From Oceaniovalibus sp. ACAM 378 (lineage in GTDB: Bacteria > Pseudomonadota > Alphaproteobacteria > Rhodobacterales > Rhodobacteraceae), in assembly GCF_008085915.1 (NCBI RefSeq), contig NZ_VSJK01000001.1:248001-312000 (forward strand): 64,000 nt of DNA, in the 5' to 3' direction. Under the pieces are notes generated by a model. The model was not told the origin of the DNA. It ran no database searches and was given only the letters and a program-made list of their open reading frames with translations. The position numbers and the translations under genes are program-made. Positions within the stretch are counted from its first letter, which is position 1. Each line of letters starts with the position of its first letter. Below, one piece after another: positions 60,914-64,000 of this stretch.

Positions 60914-62074
60914 ATGACCGACCGCGCCCATTCTTCCCGCCCAACCGCCTGCCTTGCGCTGGCCGATGGAACCTTGTTCTACGGCCATGGATTTGGTGCG
61001 ACGGGCCAGACGACGGCTGAGCTGTGTTTCAACACCGCGATGACCGGATATCAGGAGATAATGACCGATCCGTCCTATGCCGGTCAGATCGTCACCTTCA
61101 CCTTTCCCCACATCGGCAACACCGGCGTCACGCCCGAGGACGACGAAGCGGCCGATCCTGCCGCGGCGGGCATGGTGGTGAAATGGGATCCGACCCAGCC
61201 AAGCAACTGGCGCACCACCGACACCCTGTCCCATTGGCTGGAACGGCGCGGTCGCATCGCCATCGGCGGGCTCGACACGCGCCGGCTGACCCGGGCAATC
61301 CGGCAACAGGGTGCGCCCCATGTCGCGCTGGCCCATGATCCTTCGGGCAATTTCGATATCGAGGCGCTGATTGCCGCGGCCCGCGCCTTTCCGGGGCTTG
61401 AGGGCCGCGATCTGGCCCGCGATGTGACCTGCCTGCAATCCTATCGCTGGGATGAAATGCGCTGGGCCTGGCCCGAGGGGTATCTTCCGCGCACCGGCCC
61501 CGGGCACCGGGTGGTCGCCATCGATTATGGCGCGAAACGCAATATCCTGCGCTGTCTGGCGAGTGCTGGCTGCGACGTCACTGTTTTACCTGCAAGCGCG
61601 ACCGCCGAAGATGTGCTGGCGCTGAAGCCTGACGGCCTGTTCCTGTCCAACGGTCCGGGCGATCCGGCGGCGACAGGTGAATATGCCGTGCCGATGATTC
61701 GCAAGATTTTGGATGACACGCGGATGCCGGTCTTTGGGGTCTGCCTTGGGCATCAGATGCTGGCGCTGGCGTTGGGTGCGCGGACGGTCAAAATGAACCA
61801 CGGCCATCACGGCGCGAACCATCCGGTCAAGGATCTGGAAACCGGTAAGGTCGAAATTACCTCGATGAACCATGGCTTTACGGTCGACAGTCAATCTCTG
61901 CCCGCCGATGTTATCGAAACCCATGTCTCGCTGTTCGATGGCAGCAACTGCGGTATCCGCGCCAATGATCGCCCGGTCTGGTCGGTACAATATCACCCCG
62001 AGGCAAGCCCCGGCCCGCAAGACAGCTTTTATCTGTTCGAACGTTTCGCCAAGGCGATGGCCGAGGCAGACTGA
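60914..62074 (+). CDS. carA: carbamoyl-phosphate synthase small subunit
   Basis: A 386-residue glutaminase subunit supplying ammonia to CarB for carbamoyl phosphate (pyrimidine and arginine synthesis). The N-terminal CPSase small-chain domain shows FNTAMTGYQEIMTDPSYAGQIVTFTFPHIGN near 39-69. The class I amidotransferase domain holds the nucleophile cysteine in VFGVCLGHQMLALALG near 276-291 and the His-Glu pair in VQYHPEASPGPQDS near 357-370. The start at 60914 is chosen over the frame start at 60833 because it gives the normal length. carB is not in the window. Confidence 0.96.
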   Translation: MTDRAHSSRPTACLALADGTLFYGHGFGATGQTTAELCFNTAMTGYQEIMTDPSYAGQIVTFTFPHIGNTGVTPEDDEAADPAAAGMVVKWDPTQPSNWRTTDTLSHWLERRGRIAIGGLDTRRLTRAIRQQGAPHVALAHDPSGNFDIEALIAAARAFPGLEGRDLARDVTCLQSYRWDEMRWAWPEGYLPRTGPGHRVVAIDYGAKRNILRCLASAGCDVTVLPASATAEDVLALKPDGLFLSNGPGDPAATGEYAVPMIRKILDDTRMPVFGVCLGHQMLALALGARTVKMNHGHHGANHPVKDLETGKVEITSMNHGFTVDSQSLPADVIETHVSLFDGSNCGIRANDRPVWSVQYHPEASPGPQDSFYLFERFAKAMAEAD

Positions 62075-62079
62075 GGACG

Positions 62080-62096
62080 TTAACCACCGGTTAACC
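62080..62096 (+). promoter_or_regulatory. full CtrA-type binding site
   Basis: TTAACC (62080-62085), five bases, TTAACC (62091-62096): this is TTAA-N7-TTAA with both half sites extended by CC, the consensus form of the CtrA box of alphaproteobacteria. It lies 49 bases before the membrane glycosyltransferase start and six bases after the carA stop. Only this one perfect site was found by eye in the window. Confidence 0.7.
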
Positions 62097-62144
62097 TGAA
62101 TCAGCGATCAAACCTGTTGGAACAGTCTCCGTATGGGTTTGTGA

Positions 62145-64000
62145 ATGGTCTTGCAGTCGAGCCATGATTTTCTGCCCGGCGATTCCGTCGATACGGGACC
62201 CGTCCCGCGCCTTGGCAGTATCCTTGTCGGCTCGGGCGCGCTCAGCGCCAAGGCGCTGCACCTTGCGCTGGTCCATCAGGCGGAACAGCCTGCACCGCTG
62301 GGCCGTATCCTGCGTCTGCGTGGCGATATCGACGATGCGGTGCTGGCGGATGCTTTGGCGTTGCAGTTCAAGGCGGCGCGGGTTGATCCACGGGCCCTGC
62401 CACCGGACTTGCCGCTGATTGATGCCGTGGGCGCCCGGTTCTGTGCCGTGCATGGCATCTTGCCATTGGCGCGTTCCGGTGCGCTGACCCTTGTGGCCAC
62501 GTCCAGCCCCGAACTTTTCAACCTGGTCCGTCCGTTTCTGGAGGATAGGCTGGGCCCGGTCGCCATGGCCGTGGGTGCCGAGGCGGAATTGCGCGACATC
62601 CTGCTCGACCTGCGCAAGCGTCATCTGGCCCGCGAGTCCGAGCGGCGGGTCGCGAAGCGCTACAGTTGCCGCGGCCTCTCCTCGCCTGCGATTGTGACCA
62701 GTTCATTAATTTTTGCGCTGACATTACTGAGCTGTCTTGCTCTGGCGCCCAGCGCGCTAATTGTCGGGCTGACCGGGCTCGCGCTTTTCGTGCTTCTGAT
62801 CAACACTGCCTTCGCGGCGACAATGGGCGTAGTCCATGTTGTGGCCCGACGGCGCGAAAAACCGGCTCTGCCGCGCGCGCCGCTGCGCTTTGTGCCGGTG
62901 ACGGTCATGGTGCCGCTGTTTCGTGAAAAACAGATTGCCGAACGGTTGATTCAGCGGCTGTCGCAGTTGGACTATCCCGCAGGAATGCTGGAGATCCTGC
63001 TGGTGGTTGAAGAAGACGATCACGTCACCCGCGACACCCTTGCCGCCTGTGCCCTGCCTGCCACCATGCGATGCGTCACCGTGCCGCGCGGCGTCGTGCA
63101 GACGAAACCACGGGCGTTGAATTTTGCTTTGGACTTTTGCCGCGGCAGCATCGTCGGCATCTATGACGCCGAGGATGCGCCGGACGCGGCACAAATCGCG
63201 CTGGTGGTCGGACAGTTCCAGCGGTCGGCGCCTCAGGTCGCCTGCCTGCAGGGACGGCTGGATTATTACAACGCCCATGCCAACTGGATGGCGCGCTGTT
63301 TCACCATCGAATACGCCACGTGGTTCCGCGTCATGTTGCCGGGTCTTGCACGGTTGGGTCTGGTGCTGCCGCTTGGGGGGACAACGCTGTTCTTTCGCAA
63401 ATCAGCGCTGGTCTCGCTGGGCGGTTGGGATTCGCACAATGTGACCGAAGACGCCGATCTGGGGCTCAGGCTGGCGCGGCAGGGGTTTCGCACCGAACTG
63501 CTGGACAGCACGACGATGGAAGAGGCGAATTGCCGGCCCTGGGCCTGGGTGCGGCAACGCTCACGGTGGAACAAGGGCTATGCCCTGACCTGGCTTGTCC
63601 ATATGTCTGACCCGGTGGCTCTGTGGCGCGATCTGGGTGCGCGACGGTTCTGGGGGGTGCAGGTGCTGATGCTGGGCGGGCTGCTGGGAACGTTTTTGGC
63701 CCCGTTCCTGTGGGCGACGGCGTTGCTCTGGTTTGGTGTGGCGCATCCGTTGACCAGGCAGCTTGGGCCGATGGTCGATACCGCGATCGCCTGGGGGCTG
63801 GGGCTTGCGACGTTGATCCACTGCGCAGTCTGGGCCATCGGCACGCACAGCCGCGGCGACAAGAGCCTGCTGGTCTGGGTGCCGACGCTTGTGGTCTATC
63901 ACATGCTGGGCACCGCGGCGATCTGCAAGGCGGCGTTGGAAATCCTGTGGAAACCGTTTTTCTGGGACAAGACCAGCCATGGCCATCTGTCCGGCCCGGT
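62145..64000 (+). CDS. membrane glycosyltransferase 2 with MshEN-like N-terminal domain (partial, runs off the window)
   Basis: The frame is open from an ATG at 62145 (an in-frame TGA lies directly before it) to the window end, 618 complete codons. Residues about 20-160 look like a GspE/MshEN N-terminal domain (LGSILVGSGALSAKALHLALVHQ, LARSGALTLVATSS). Two membrane helices follow near 185-225. A processive-type GT2 domain comes next: IVGIYDAEDAPDAAQ (DxD) near 340, VTEDADLGLRLARQG (TED) near 430 and WVRQRSRWNKGY (QxxRW) near 470. More membrane helices lie near the end. It resembles polysaccharide synthases that bind cyclic-di-GMP through MshEN. The last base of the window interrupts a codon. 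Confidence 0.88.
   Translation, partial: MVLQSSHDFLPGDSVDTGPVPRLGSILVGSGALSAKALHLALVHQAEQPAPLGRILRLRGDIDDAVLADALALQFKAARVDPRALPPDLPLIDAVGARFCAVHGILPLARSGALTLVATSSPELFNLVRPFLEDRLGPVAMAVGAEAELRDILLDLRKRHLARESERRVAKRYSCRGLSSPAIVTSSLIFALTLLSCLALAPSALIVGLTGLALFVLLINTAFAATMGVVHVVARRREKPALPRAPLRFVPVTVMVPLFREKQIAERLIQRLSQLDYPAGMLEILLVVEEDDHVTRDTLAACALPATMRCVTVPRGVVQTKPRALNFALDFCRGSIVGIYDAEDAPDAAQIALVVGQFQRSAPQVACLQGRLDYYNAHANWMARCFTIEYATWFRVMLPGLARLGLVLPLGGTTLFFRKSALVSLGGWDSHNVTEDADLGLRLARQGFRTELLDSTTMEEANCRPWAWVRQRSRWNKGYALTWLVHMSDPVALWRDLGARRFWGVQVLMLGGLLGTFLAPFLWATALLWFGVAHPLTRQLGPMVDTAIAWGLGLATLIHCAVWAIGTHSRGDKSLLVWVPTLVVYHMLGTAAICKAALEILWKPFFWDKTSHGHLSGP

Noticed and set aside
1-64000. Prophage, insertion sequence, CRISPR array or integrative element
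   Set aside because: No transposase, integrase, phage structural gene, repeat-spacer array or tRNA-flanking direct repeat was seen. The tRNA-Leu has ordinary neighbours on both sides.

Overview
The window is a G+C-rich, densely coded stretch of an alphaproteobacterial chromosome. Gene content points to Rhodobacterales, most likely the Roseobacter group. Evidence: an RpoE/ChrR pair with zinc-binding residues placed as in Rhodobacter, ctaD followed by a DUF2244 gene, a form II CO-dehydrogenase-like operon, a corrinoid one-carbon cluster, cimA, and a CtrA-type site. No prophage, insertion sequence or CRISPR array was seen. About 60 genes are called, many joined by ATGA, GTGA or TGATG stop/start overlaps.

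Layout. 0.2-3.4 kb (minus): FAD amine oxidase, DUF1365 protein and cyclopropane-fatty-acid-synthase-like methyltransferase, a lipid-modifying operon. 3.4-6.1 kb (plus): sigma factor rpoE, anti-sigma chrR, a conserved unknown gene, a possible 28-residue ORF and a short-chain dehydrogenase. The two units share a short region holding two back-to-back sigma-E promoters whose -35 elements form a perfect palindrome. 6.2-18.7 kb: HNH endonuclease, esterase, AlkA-type glycosylase and cobK, an MFS carrier, a squalene/phytoene-synthase-like protein, cimA, cysS, then a plus-strand run of an isocitrate-lyase-like enzyme, a PLP decarboxylase and a TPM protein.

18.7-26.6 kb: outer membrane beta-barrel, Ppx/GppA phosphatase, then a plus-strand corrinoid/folate operon (virulence-factor family protein, MTHFR-like protein, HAD phosphatase, methyltetrahydrofolate methyltransferase, VTT-like membrane protein, ferredoxin-ASKHA corrinoid reactivase). 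The leader of this operon can form three hairpins. 26.6-28.4 kb: DUF1801 protein and a duplicated FAS1 protein. 28.4-39.2 kb (minus): molybdenum hydroxylase genes coxM, coxL (form II motif AYRGAGR), coxS, a molybdopterin-binding protein and xdhC, then an OmpA-family protein, a CoxE-like VWA protein, an A+T-richer membrane protein of unknown function and a CoxD/MoxR ATPase. 39.3-40.5 kb: glutaryl-CoA dehydrogenase.

40.5-47.2 kb is a surface-glycan locus of two divergent arms with four or five glycosyltransferases, one fused to a methyltransferase-like domain, and an FkbM-type methyltransferase. 47.4-55.2 kb: an acidic conserved protein, a small lipoprotein, a 14-bp minisatellite, DUF1127 and LprI-like proteins, pyrC, pyrE, dnaB, a metallo-beta-lactamase-fold hydrolase and tRNA-Leu(GAG). 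55.2-64 kb: a peptidoglycan-binding protein, lipB, ctaD, a DUF2244 protein, a YqeY protein, carA, and a membrane glycosyltransferase with an MshEN-like N-terminus. That last gene runs off the window and has a full CtrA-type site upstream.

The best candidates for new biology are the palindromic sigma-E promoter pair with its unknown third gene and mini-ORF, the compositionally foreign membrane protein inside the CoxD-CoxE pair, and the CtrA-linked glycosyltransferase. All functions are inferred from sequence motifs read by eye; no database search was run.
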